A stretch of DNA of 6,437 bases from Lachnospiraceae bacterium (GTDB lineage: Bacteria; Bacillota; Clostridia; Lachnospirales; Lachnospiraceae): assembly GCA_017437205.1 (NCBI GenBank), contig JAFSBP010000244.1, positions 1-6,437 on the forward strand, given 5' to 3'. Each line of letters begins with the position of its first letter. The first letter of the stretch is position 1. A model generated the notes under the pieces. It ran no database searches. It was not told the origin of the DNA and saw only the letters and a program-made list of their open reading frames with translations. This document shows positions 1-6,233 of this stretch, one piece after another. The position numbers were made by a program, and so were the translations under genes.

Positions 1-1181
1 AACACTTATATGAAGAAGTGATTGAACGGATGGATTTTTCTAAGGAGCAGACGGACGAGGAGGTTGAGATGCTTCTCGACGAGGTGGTCTGCAGGCGAGG
101 TCGGGAAATGGGTATCACGGCACGGCAGCGCGAGCGGATTCAAGGAAAACTGTTTAATCGGTTGCGGCGGCATGATGTGTTGCAGGAGCTCTTGGATGAC
201 CCTTCCGTGACAGAGGTGATGGTGAATGGTCCGGACAAGATTTTCGTGGAGCGTGGTGGGGTTATTTATCCCAGTGAAAAGAAATTTTCCGGGATTCAGC
301 GATTGGAGGAAGTGATTCAGCAGATTGTGTCGGAGGTAAACCGGGTGGTCAATGAATCCAGTCCCATCGTTGATGCCAGATTAAAGGATGGATCGAGAGT
401 GAATGTGGTACTTCCTCCTGTGGCAATTGACGGGCCATCACTCACAATCAGAAAGTTCGGACGAAACGTTTGGTCATTGAGAGAATTGGCGGAGAAAGGG
501 ATGTTGACGACGGAGGCGGCAACTTTTTTGGAGGGAATGGTGCGCAGTGGTGCGAATTTATTTGTGAGCGGCGGAACAGGGACAGGGAAAACAACGTTTT
601 TAAATGCGTTGGCCTGCGAAATACCAAAGGAAGAACGAATTGTTCTGATTGAGGACTCTGCGGAATTGAAAATTCGCCAGCCAAACCTGGTACGGTTAGA
701 GATGAGGAATGCAAATAACGAGGGAGTGAATCCGATTACTATTCGAGATTTGATTCGGACATCTCTTCGAATGAGGCCGGATCGGATTATTGTGGGGGAG
801 GTGCGCGACGGAGCCTGCATGGATATGCTCTCCGCGATGAACACCGGTCACTCCGGTTCCATGTCCACCGGTCATGGAAATTCACCGGCAGATATGTTGT
901 CCCGACTTGAAACGATGGCATTGATGGGTGCGGCATTGCCGTTGCCAGCCATCCGTGCGCAAATTGGATCTGCACTTAATTTCATAATTCATCTGAGTCG
1001 TAATAAAAGGGGCGAGCGAAAAGTAGTATCTGTCATGGAGGTGAGAGGTTATGATCGCCAAAGAGATGAAATCCGGTTGGCACCCATTTTTATCCGTGAA
1101 GGAGAAAGTGATAGCCTGGTGCGGGTGGGAGAAGCAGATTTCGGCAAGGGCTTCCCGACTGAGAATTCGGGTGAAGCCTGA
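1..1181 (+). CDS. tadA: Tad/Flp pilus assembly ATPase TadA (CpaF family), 5' partial
   Basis: This is the cytoplasmic ATPase that powers type IVb (Flp) pilus assembly by driving the TadB/TadC membrane platform; it belongs to the VirB11/GspE secretion-ATPase superfamily. Seen here: an N-terminal domain with the CpaF-type stretch LQELLDDPSVTEVMVNGPDK (about 180-240), Walker A GGTGTGKTT at 570-596, the Asp box with IEDSAE around 648-665, Walker B RIIVGEVR at 783-806, and the His box NTGHSGSMSTGHG at 840-878. All catalytic motifs are intact. The frame is open to the left edge (first full codon at base 3, reading HLYEEV), and the GTG at 18 has no ribosome binding site, so the true start lies upstream. 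Family members usually carry more N-terminal residues than this. The last 43 codons overlap tadB. I am sure of the family; the TadA versus CpaF name is only convention. Confidence 0.97.
   Translation, partial: HLYEEVIERMDFSKEQTDEEVEMLLDEVVCRRGREMGITARQRERIQGKLFNRLRRHDVLQELLDDPSVTEVMVNGPDKIFVERGGVIYPSEKKFSGIQRLEEVIQQIVSEVNRVVNESSPIVDARLKDGSRVNVVLPPVAIDGPSLTIRKFGRNVWSLRELAEKGMLTTEAATFLEGMVRSGANLFVSGGTGTGKTTFLNALACEIPKEERIVLIEDSAELKIRQPNLVRLEMRNANNEGVNPITIRDLIRTSLRMRPDRIIVGEVRDGACMDMLSAMNTGHSGSMSTGHGNSPADMLSRLETMALMGAALPLPAIRAQIGSALNFIIHLSRNKRGERKVVSVMEVRGYDRQRDEIRLAPIFIREGESDSLVRVGEADFGKGFPTENSGEA
1037..1043 (+). promoter_or_regulatory. Ribosome binding site of tadB, inside tadA
   Basis: GGAGGTG lies 7 nt before the ATG at 1051 and inside the tadA reading frame, where it falls in the codons for Met-Glu-Val. 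It is the strongest Shine-Dalgarno near any possible tadB start. It therefore decides the start at 1051 over the in-frame GTG at 1171, which has only a weak site, and implies initiation within the upstream gene. Confidence 0.8.
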
Positions 1182-1887
1182 GAAAATCATTTGCTTTGCG
1201 GTGGGAGCATGTCTTCTGGTAGGAGCGCTGGCATATGCGTTTTACCGTAGCTGGTGGGCTGTACCGTTCATGCTTCCCGCCGGAGGAATCTGGTTTATTC
1301 ATTCACTTCGCGAGGAAAAGCGGAGGACATTGGAAAACGGAAGAGGATGTTTTCGTGACGGAATGAGAAGTATTTCCGCTGCACTCAGTGCCGGGTATTC
1401 ACCGGAAAATGCGGTTCGTGAGGCGGCAGAGGAATTGCGTCACCTGTATGGAGAGAGGGAGGTGGTTGTCAGGGAATTTCAGCTGATGGTGCAGAAATTA
1501 AACATGAATCGGCCCATTGAGACGGTGCTTACGGAGGCGGCGGATGAACTGGGACTAGAGGATTTGCAGAGCTTTGCCGAGGTGTTTGCTGTGGCCAGAC
1601 GAAGCGGAGGGCAGTTGGTATCTATTATTGGGGATACGGTGGCAGTCATGGAGGAAAAAGAGCAGACACAGGAAGAACTTGCGACAATGCTCAGTGGAAA
1701 ATTATTTGAACAGCAGATTTTGACCATGTTTCCGCTAGGGTTGATCGCTTATTTGAACATGAGTGCAGACGGCTTTTTTCACATTTTGTATACTACGATG
1801 ATGGGCAGGATAGTCATGACGATTTGTCTGTTTATTTATCTGGCGGCAGTGGGGCTGGCGTGGAAGATTGGACAGATTCGCGTGTAG
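1051..1887 (+). CDS. tadB: Tad pilus inner platform protein TadB (type II secretion F family)
   Basis: This integral membrane protein pairs with TadC to form the platform on which TadA acts. Its 278 residues show the TadB plan: a basic cytoplasmic N-terminus (1-45), two membrane segments (about 46-64 and 68-85), a cytoplasmic helical T2SSF domain (about 100-222), and two C-terminal membrane segments (about 223-238 and 254-273). Family-like stretches are SISAALSAGYSPENAVREAA (108-127) and SFAEVFAVARRSGGQLVSII (174-193), the latter resembling the ENFAEVFxxAxRSGGDL block of Clostridia TadB as I remember it. The ATG at 1051 is chosen for its strong ribosome binding site, which makes a 131-nt overlap with tadA. 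The residues before the first membrane segment come almost entirely from that overlap, so their conservation is the weak point. The family call is firm. Confidence 0.93.
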   Translation: MIAKEMKSGWHPFLSVKEKVIAWCGWEKQISARASRLRIRVKPEKIICFAVGACLLVGALAYAFYRSWWAVPFMLPAGGIWFIHSLREEKRRTLENGRGCFRDGMRSISAALSAGYSPENAVREAAEELRHLYGEREVVVREFQLMVQKLNMNRPIETVLTEAADELGLEDLQSFAEVFAVARRSGGQLVSIIGDTVAVMEEKEQTQEELATMLSGKLFEQQILTMFPLGLIAYLNMSADGFFHILYTTMMGRIVMTICLFIYLAAVGLAWKIGQIRV

Positions 1888-1899
1888 AGGGGAGGATGA

Positions 1900-3120
1900 A
1901 TGGAAAAAGGGCAGAAAAGTATTATAAAAAAGCATCGAAAAAAGCTGTTGTTGGTCATCGGACTAATGACTAGTGTGTTTTTTCTAACAAGGACGTTGGC
2001 GCAGCGGTCTGAAGAGCATGTTTGGCAGTTGGATCGACCGGCAATAACGGAAGGATCAGCGCAAAAAAGACTGGTAGTTATTCGGAAGGATGGAAGCCGA
2101 AGTGAAATTAATATAAACGTGAATCCGAGAAAATACAGTCAAAGCGAAGTGGACGTAATATTTGACCGGATATACGGGATGCTTCCTGAACTGATTAAGG
2201 GAGAAAACAAATCGCTTTATGAGGTGTCGTCGGACTTAATTCTTCCGGAGAGGCTAGATGAATGGGGAGTGGAGTTAATCTGGCGAAGCAGTTTGCCACA
2301 GATCATTGGAAGTGCGGGGAGGCTGACGGAAGAAAGAAATAACGCAGAGCCCATTTCGGCGCTGCTTCAGGTGACAATGAATCTTCAGGGGTACAGTCGA
2401 AGTGAGGAGATACCGCTGATGATAACCCCGGTGTCGCTGCCTTCATGGGAGGAGAGACTTTGTCAGGAGTTGATCAGACAGGAGGCTGTAAACGATGGTC
2501 AAGAACAGGTGGAGCTTCCTATGACCTTTGAAGGAGAAAAAATTACGTTTGCGCAGACCAAAGATCGCTCAAAGAGTATTGCGGCAGCGATGTTTCCTGC
2601 TGTACTCGCACTTGCTCTCTACATGAAAGAGGAAAAGCAGAATGAAAGCCTGAAAAAGCAACGACAGGCAGAAATCACATCAGATTATCCGGATTTGGTT
2701 GTGAAGATGACGGTTCTCTTTCAGGCGGGAATGAGTATGAGAAACGTGTGGGAGCGAATTGCTTCAGACGAGAAAAAGAGCGGGAAGCAGACGCGGGCAA
2801 TTTATGAGGAGGTGATTTTTGCATGTAATTCTATGGCGGATGGTGTTTCTGAGATGGAGGCTTACCGACAGTTTGGGCATCGTTGCGGTACAGCAGGATG
2901 TCTGAAGTTGGGGAATATGCTGGCGGGGAACGTGAGGCGAGGAACAAAGCATTTGACGGCAATGATGGCGGAGGAGTCTGCAAGGGCATGGCAGCTTCGA
3001 AAGCATCAAGCGAGAAGGAGTGGAGAAAAGGCCGGAACAAAAATGCTTCTCCCCATGTTTATGATGTTTGGCGTAGTATTGGCGATGGTTGTAGTACCGG
3101 CATTTTATGGATTAATGTAG
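1900..3120 (+). CDS. tadC: Tad pilus platform protein TadC (T2SSF family) with extracytoplasmic Ig-like region
   Basis: This is the second platform protein of the pilus motor. Its 406 residues read as a basic N-terminus, a membrane segment (about 15-31), an extracytoplasmic region of about 190 residues (34-225), a second membrane segment (about 226-241), a cytoplasmic T2SSF helical domain (about 262-372), and a final membrane segment (about 382-402). TadC-like stretches are YPDLVVKMTVLFQAGMSMRN (263-282) and the near-C-terminal HQARRSGEKAGTKMLLPMFM (369-388). Residues 115-176 resemble atrophied bacterial Ig domains: LPERLDEWGVELIWRSSLPQ, then a G-L turn, then alternating strands ending in PLMITP. 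Ordinary TadC proteins lack this half; I recall similar Lachnospiraceae proteins that have it. The start at 1900 follows AGAGGGGAGG; an ATG at 1896 is in another frame. The gene begins 12 bp after tadB. Confidence 0.9.
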   Translation: MEKGQKSIIKKHRKKLLLVIGLMTSVFFLTRTLAQRSEEHVWQLDRPAITEGSAQKRLVVIRKDGSRSEININVNPRKYSQSEVDVIFDRIYGMLPELIKGENKSLYEVSSDLILPERLDEWGVELIWRSSLPQIIGSAGRLTEERNNAEPISALLQVTMNLQGYSRSEEIPLMITPVSLPSWEERLCQELIRQEAVNDGQEQVELPMTFEGEKITFAQTKDRSKSIAAAMFPAVLALALYMKEEKQNESLKKQRQAEITSDYPDLVVKMTVLFQAGMSMRNVWERIASDEKKSGKQTRAIYEEVIFACNSMADGVSEMEAYRQFGHRCGTAGCLKLGNMLAGNVRRGTKHLTAMMAEESARAWQLRKHQARRSGEKAGTKMLLPMFMMFGVVLAMVVVPAFYGLM

Positions 3121-3125
3121 GAGGG
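3119..3125 (+). promoter_or_regulatory. Ribosome binding site of the flp pilin gene
   Basis: AGGAGGG overlaps the TAG stop of tadC (3118-3120) and sits 6 nt before the ATG at 3132. It fixes the short pilin start. The same frame is open for 249 nt further upstream inside tadC, but translation from there would give a much longer protein unlike this family. Confidence 0.85.
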
Positions 3126-3131
3126 AAAAGT

Positions 3132-3320
3132 ATGAGAAAAGGAAAATGGTTGGCGAAGGCAAGAGAATTTTGGAATGATGAGAGCGCAGTAGGCGTGGTG
3201 GAGGTTATCTTGATTTTGGTGGTACTTATAACTCTTGTCCTATTATTCAAAGAGCAAATCATTGGTGTACTGAACAATATTTTGGAAGAAATCACGCGAA
3301 AGACACAATCAGTATATTGA
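3132..3320 (+). CDS. flp: Flp1-family type IVb pilin (prepilin)
   Basis: This is the probable major pilus subunit, 62 residues long, typical of Flp prepilins. It has a charged leader (1-19), then a hydrophobic assembly helix (20-39) and a short amphipathic tail ending in SVY. The stretch VGVVEVILILVVLITLVLLF (20-39) closely matches the GIGVVEIILILVVLI-type core I associate with the Flp1-like pilin family. With Glu24 as the conserved +5 glutamate, cleavage by prepilin peptidase would fall between Ala19 and Val20, giving a 43-residue mature pilin. The usual residue before the cut is Gly; here it is Ala. The gene sits between the platform gene tadC and the DUF5702 gene, and a prepilin peptidase follows in the same operon. 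It is the only pilin-sized gene in the window, but others may exist outside it. Confidence 0.88.
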   Translation: MRKGKWLAKAREFWNDESAVGVVEVILILVVLITLVLLFKEQIIGVLNNILEEITRKTQSVY

Positions 3321-3332
3321 TTAGGAGTCATT

Positions 3333-5282
3333 ATGAAGCAAAAAGGAAGTATGACTGTGTTCTTTTGCCTGATCACGGTACTGATCAGTGCGCTGATCGG
3401 GACCTGTATCGAGTCTGCCCGCACTGCCGGTTTGCGCTTTATGGCGCAGACGGCAGCGGGATCAGCGATGCAGTCGGTATTTGCGGATTACCATGAAGAG
3501 CTGTGGGAACGGTATCGGGTATTTTTTCATCATGATATCGATGGTTTGCAGAACGATGTTGAAGAATATCTGTCCTATTATGAGGAACCGGAAAAAGGCA
3601 TCTTTGGTTTGTCGGAGAACACGGATCTCTGGGGACTTTCTGTGGACGAAGTGGAACTTTCCGAGTGCAAGACGATATTATATGAGGGTGGTCGGCTATT
3701 TCTTGAACAGGCGGTGGAATATGAGAAGTACCGGGTGGCAGCTAATGTACTGGAAATGTTTTTTGAACAAGCAGGTATATTGGATGAGATTGGGAAAGTG
3801 AGGTCGTTTATCAAGCGAATTAGTGGCTGCATGGAGGTAATCAGGCAGATTAACACAATGTATCAGGACGTGAGAGATGTGGTGGTTGATGTGCAGGCAG
3901 GGATTAAAATAATCAAAGATATTCTCGATAGCAGGGAGTTATCCTTGAAGGAACTTCAGAAAAAAATTGGGCAGATAGGGGAACTTTTTTCACATTTGAG
4001 CCAAAGCGTGGTGAATTATTTGGAGACAGCGGAAAATATTTATGCACTGGTACAGGAGCTTAAGCAGGAGTATGGAGACGAAGAGGGAACCATTTACGGT
4101 GAGCAAATCGGTCAGATGGAGATGTTCACTTCGGTTGGTAAAATCGGAAAAGCAGTACTCAAGCTAAAAGATCGGCTGGAGATGGTAGGTGAAGAACTTG
4201 CTGCCTTGGAGGGGGAGGTGAGCGAATGGTTTGACGCAAAGACACCGGTCATAAGTGAACGTGAAAAAGCAGAAGATATACGTCTGCGGTTGGAAAAAAT
4301 TGTGGAAGGCTGCCTTTCAATTATGAAGGACACGGAATCCATTTTTGCAGAAAATGAAGCGGGGGATAAATTTGACCAGAGCGATTTGGAGGATGAAGAA
4401 CTGGCTGATGAGGGGAAAGGTCTACTTGCCCGTGCAAGGGACTGGAAAAATATGGCGGTATTAACACTGGTGCTCGGAGGAGATGCGGAAAAGGTGAAAA
4501 AAAGCAGAATCTCAGTGCCTGAAATGTTACCGTCAAATCAAATGTCAGAACGACTCTCGGAAGTTACGGTTGTGGAAAAAGCATTGTTTGCCTTTTATAT
4601 TGGAGATGTATTTACTAGTTGGATGTCTGAGGAGCAGGGCGAATTTGCTTATCAGCAGGAGTACATTTTGTTTGAAAAGGAAGATAGTCACGGAAATCTT
4701 GTCGCCATGGCGGAAACACTTCTGGCTGTTCGGGAAGCGTTGAATTTGGCGTATCTTTTGGCAAATGAAGAGATGCGAATGCTGACGGAAAGCGTGGCAC
4801 TATCTCTTGTGGGAGCGACCGGCTTATATCCGGTGGTGCTGATTGTACAATTTATTTTAATGGCAGCATGGGCATTTGCGGAGTCGGTTTGGGATGTAAA
4901 GTCCCTGTTTCGGGGGGAGGAGATACCTATTTGGAAGACCGAAGGCAGTTGGAAAACGTCGCTGGCAGGTTTGATTTCGGTACCTGAAGCACAGTCGAGC
5001 CCGGAGCGTACGTCGGAGAAAGGGATTTCTCTGTCATACAATGACTATCTTCGCATTTTTCTCTTCTTAAATCGAACAGAAAAGTTGTGTGTGGCAAGTT
5101 TAGATATGATACAGGAGGAAATGGGAAGAGTGGACGCGGGATTTTTGTTGTCGGATTGTTATGGGAGTGCCGAGTGCAGGGTTGAGTTTTCTTCTGAATA
5201 CAGACTAATTACGATGCCGCTTATCGGCGTATTGCCTGAGGGAAGACATCGTGTGACGGTAGAGACAGGGTATCAGTATTGA
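3333..5282 (+). CDS. DUF5702-like Tad-associated pseudopilin-like membrane protein
   Basis: This is a large protein (649 residues) of unknown biochemical role that recurs in Clostridia Tad operons, so a minor-pilin or surface-structure role by association is the best inference. It begins with a pilin-like segment: a 5-residue basic leader, then GSMTVFFCLITVLISALIGT, and ESARTAGLRF just after the helix. Next come ADYHEELWERYRVFF (51-65), a long helical, heptad-like region (about 150-345), and an acidic stretch (338-362). The C-terminal part resembles DUF5702 in EYILFEKED (443-451), LLAVREALNLAYLL (463-476), a hydrophobic segment (about 487-515) and SLSYNDYLRIFLFL (566-579). The start at 3333 follows AGGAG with a 5-nt spacer, 12 bp after flp. 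The name is from memory of the family. TadG is a possible alternative label because that protein also begins with a TadE-type segment. Confidence 0.82.
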   Translation: MKQKGSMTVFFCLITVLISALIGTCIESARTAGLRFMAQTAAGSAMQSVFADYHEELWERYRVFFHHDIDGLQNDVEEYLSYYEEPEKGIFGLSENTDLWGLSVDEVELSECKTILYEGGRLFLEQAVEYEKYRVAANVLEMFFEQAGILDEIGKVRSFIKRISGCMEVIRQINTMYQDVRDVVVDVQAGIKIIKDILDSRELSLKELQKKIGQIGELFSHLSQSVVNYLETAENIYALVQELKQEYGDEEGTIYGEQIGQMEMFTSVGKIGKAVLKLKDRLEMVGEELAALEGEVSEWFDAKTPVISEREKAEDIRLRLEKIVEGCLSIMKDTESIFAENEAGDKFDQSDLEDEELADEGKGLLARARDWKNMAVLTLVLGGDAEKVKKSRISVPEMLPSNQMSERLSEVTVVEKALFAFYIGDVFTSWMSEEQGEFAYQQEYILFEKEDSHGNLVAMAETLLAVREALNLAYLLANEEMRMLTESVALSLVGATGLYPVVLIVQFILMAAWAFAESVWDVKSLFRGEEIPIWKTEGSWKTSLAGLISVPEAQSSPERTSEKGISLSYNDYLRIFLFLNRTEKLCVASLDMIQEEMGRVDAGFLLSDCYGSAECRVEFSSEYRLITMPLIGVLPEGRHRVTVETGYQY

Positions 5283-5286
5283 CAGA

Positions 5287-5492
5287 AGTGGAGGTGAGCA
5301 AAGATGTCCTTTTCCTGGAAGTTATCAGACAATATAGATCGGCAAACAAAGAAGGCAGTAAATTATCCGGCCTTTCAGAACGTATATTCTTCCTTATGGG
5401 TTGTTTGGCACTCTCTCCAAGTACAAGCTCCCCGGATAATCTGCAGGCAGTTTAAGATCATCAGGAAAAGGATATCTTTGCTCACCTCCACT
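5287..5492. repeat. Long inverted repeat pair enclosing the tadE start (candidate invertible segment or RNA hairpin)
   Basis: The left arm (5287-5318) and right arm (5461-5492) are reverse complements at 30 of the first 31 positions. Outermost is agtggaggtgagcaaagat, then one mismatch (G at 5306, T at 5473), then tccttttcctg. Position 32 is G against T, so in RNA both exceptions are G-U pairs and the stem is 32 bp around a 142-nt loop. A further 9-bp inverted match, attatccgg, lies inside (5362-5370 with 5432-5440), offset by about 23 nt, as if longer arms had decayed. No target-site duplication is visible at the outer ends and no recombinase gene is in the window. The left arm contains the tadE ribosome binding site and ATG; the right arm lies within the tadE coding region. 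A chance origin for 30/31 identity is not credible. Confidence 0.95.
5290..5297 (+). promoter_or_regulatory. Ribosome binding site of tadE, buried in the inverted repeat
   Basis: GGAGGTGA lies 6 nt before the ATG at 5304 and is the best ribosome binding site in the window. The right repeat arm carries its exact complement TCACCTCC (5482-5489), which resembles the anti-Shine-Dalgarno end of 16S rRNA. The two would pair if the mRNA hairpin forms. The DUF5702 stop codon ends at 5282, only 4 nt before the stem begins, so a terminating ribosome could open its base. Confidence 0.8.
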
Positions 5493-6233
5493 AAAAGGGT
5501 ATCGGGAAGCCTTACCGTGGAGACGGCTCTTGCAATGACTGTGTTTTTGTTGGTTGTAACCACGTTGTTGAATTTTTTCTTTGTGTTTCGCACACAGATT
5601 CAGGTGCAAACCGCATTGGAACAGACCGGAAATCAACTGGCAGCGCTTCCGGAGGAGGCGACTCTTTTGACTGCGGTTCTATTGTTTCAGAGTCATTTGC
5701 AAATCGCTGATGTAGACACAGAGATGATAGTGGGTGGTGCGGAAGGAATTTCATTGGGGCGATCTACTATTATGGGACATGAGCCGGTGATTGACCTGAT
5801 TGCTGTCTATCATATGAAACTGCCTTTCTTTCCGGAAAAAACATTAACGTTTAACTTTGTACAAAGAAGTAGAAAGCATGCATTCGGAGAGGTGAAATCT
5901 TCTGATGCGGAGAAAGCTGATTATGTGTACATTACGCCAAACGGGGAGGTTTTCCATGAGAGTATGTACTGTACTTATCTTCGACCGAAGACGCAGGAGG
6001 TAATGTATTCGAGCATTCCGTTGTTGCGCAACGAAGACGGAGCAAAATACGAGGCGTGCAGATATTGCTGCGACGGGACAATGGTGAATACTGTGTGGAT
6101 TACACAGTGGGGGGATAACTATCATGTGTCCTCCTATTGTAGAGGGTTGTGGCATCAAGTAAAACAGGTGAGAAAAGCGGAGGTGGCGGAGATGAGAGCA
6201 TGTAGTAAATGCGGAATCGGTGAGGGAAAATGA
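5304..6233 (+). CDS. tadE: TadE-like pseudopilin with unusually long leader and two C-terminal Cys/His modules
   Basis: This is a membrane-anchored pseudopilin of the Tad system (309 residues from the ATG at 5304). The TadE-type signature GSLTVETALAMTVFLLVV (68-85) gives a prepilin cleavage site Gly68|Ser69 with Glu73 at +5 and a membrane helix to about residue 96. An alpha-beta region follows (about 97-200). The C-terminus holds two copies of one module: VYITPNGEVFHESMYC (208-223) with Cys252, Cys255 and Cys256, and VWITQWGDNYHVSSYC (264-279) with Cys300 and Cys303. Each has His-x4-Cys and Cys-x2-Cys. Residues 1-63 are encoded between and within the inverted repeats and are unlike the short leaders usual for TadE. 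A TTG at 5478 after AGGAAAAGG would give a 10-residue leader and is a real alternative start. The TadE assignment is good; the function of the modules is unknown. Confidence 0.86.
   Translation: MSFSWKLSDNIDRQTKKAVNYPAFQNVYSSLWVVWHSLQVQAPRIICRQFKIIRKRISLLTSTKRVSGSLTVETALAMTVFLLVVTTLLNFFFVFRTQIQVQTALEQTGNQLAALPEEATLLTAVLLFQSHLQIADVDTEMIVGGAEGISLGRSTIMGHEPVIDLIAVYHMKLPFFPEKTLTFNFVQRSRKHAFGEVKSSDAEKADYVYITPNGEVFHESMYCTYLRPKTQEVMYSSIPLLRNEDGAKYEACRYCCDGTMVNTVWITQWGDNYHVSSYCRGLWHQVKQVRKAEVAEMRACSKCGIGEGK

Noticed and set aside
317..844. A 175-residue open frame on the - strand
   Set aside because: It lies wholly opposite the ATPase motifs of tadA and has no ribosome binding site or recognisable domain. 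The other long - strand frames, such as 882-1190 and 5844-6287, are likewise shadows of real genes.
18..1181. GTG at 18 as the true start of the ATPase gene
   Set aside because: The frame is open to the window edge, there is no ribosome binding site before 18, and CpaF proteins usually have more residues before this point. The gene is treated as cut by the window.
2883..3320. A 145-residue protein in the pilin frame, starting inside tadC
   Set aside because: The first 83 codons overlap tadC in another frame and look like no known family. The ATG at 3132 has AGGAGGG before it and gives a normal-sized Flp1 pilin.
3369..3400. Three closely spaced CTGATC repeats with TGATCA palindromes
   Set aside because: They encode Leu-Ile pairs in the hydrophobic helix of the DUF5702 protein, so repeated codons explain them.
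5319..5460. A promoter inside the loop between the inverted repeats, in either orientation
   Set aside because: I looked for -35/-10 pairs with 16-18 nt spacing on both strands and found only poor matches, so a promoter-type inverton is not supported.
5287..5492. The repeat segment as a recent transposon-like insertion
   Set aside because: No direct target-site duplication is visible outside the arms (gacaga on the left, aaaaggg on the right), and the loop has no convincing gene. A miniature element remains possible but cannot be supported without other copies.
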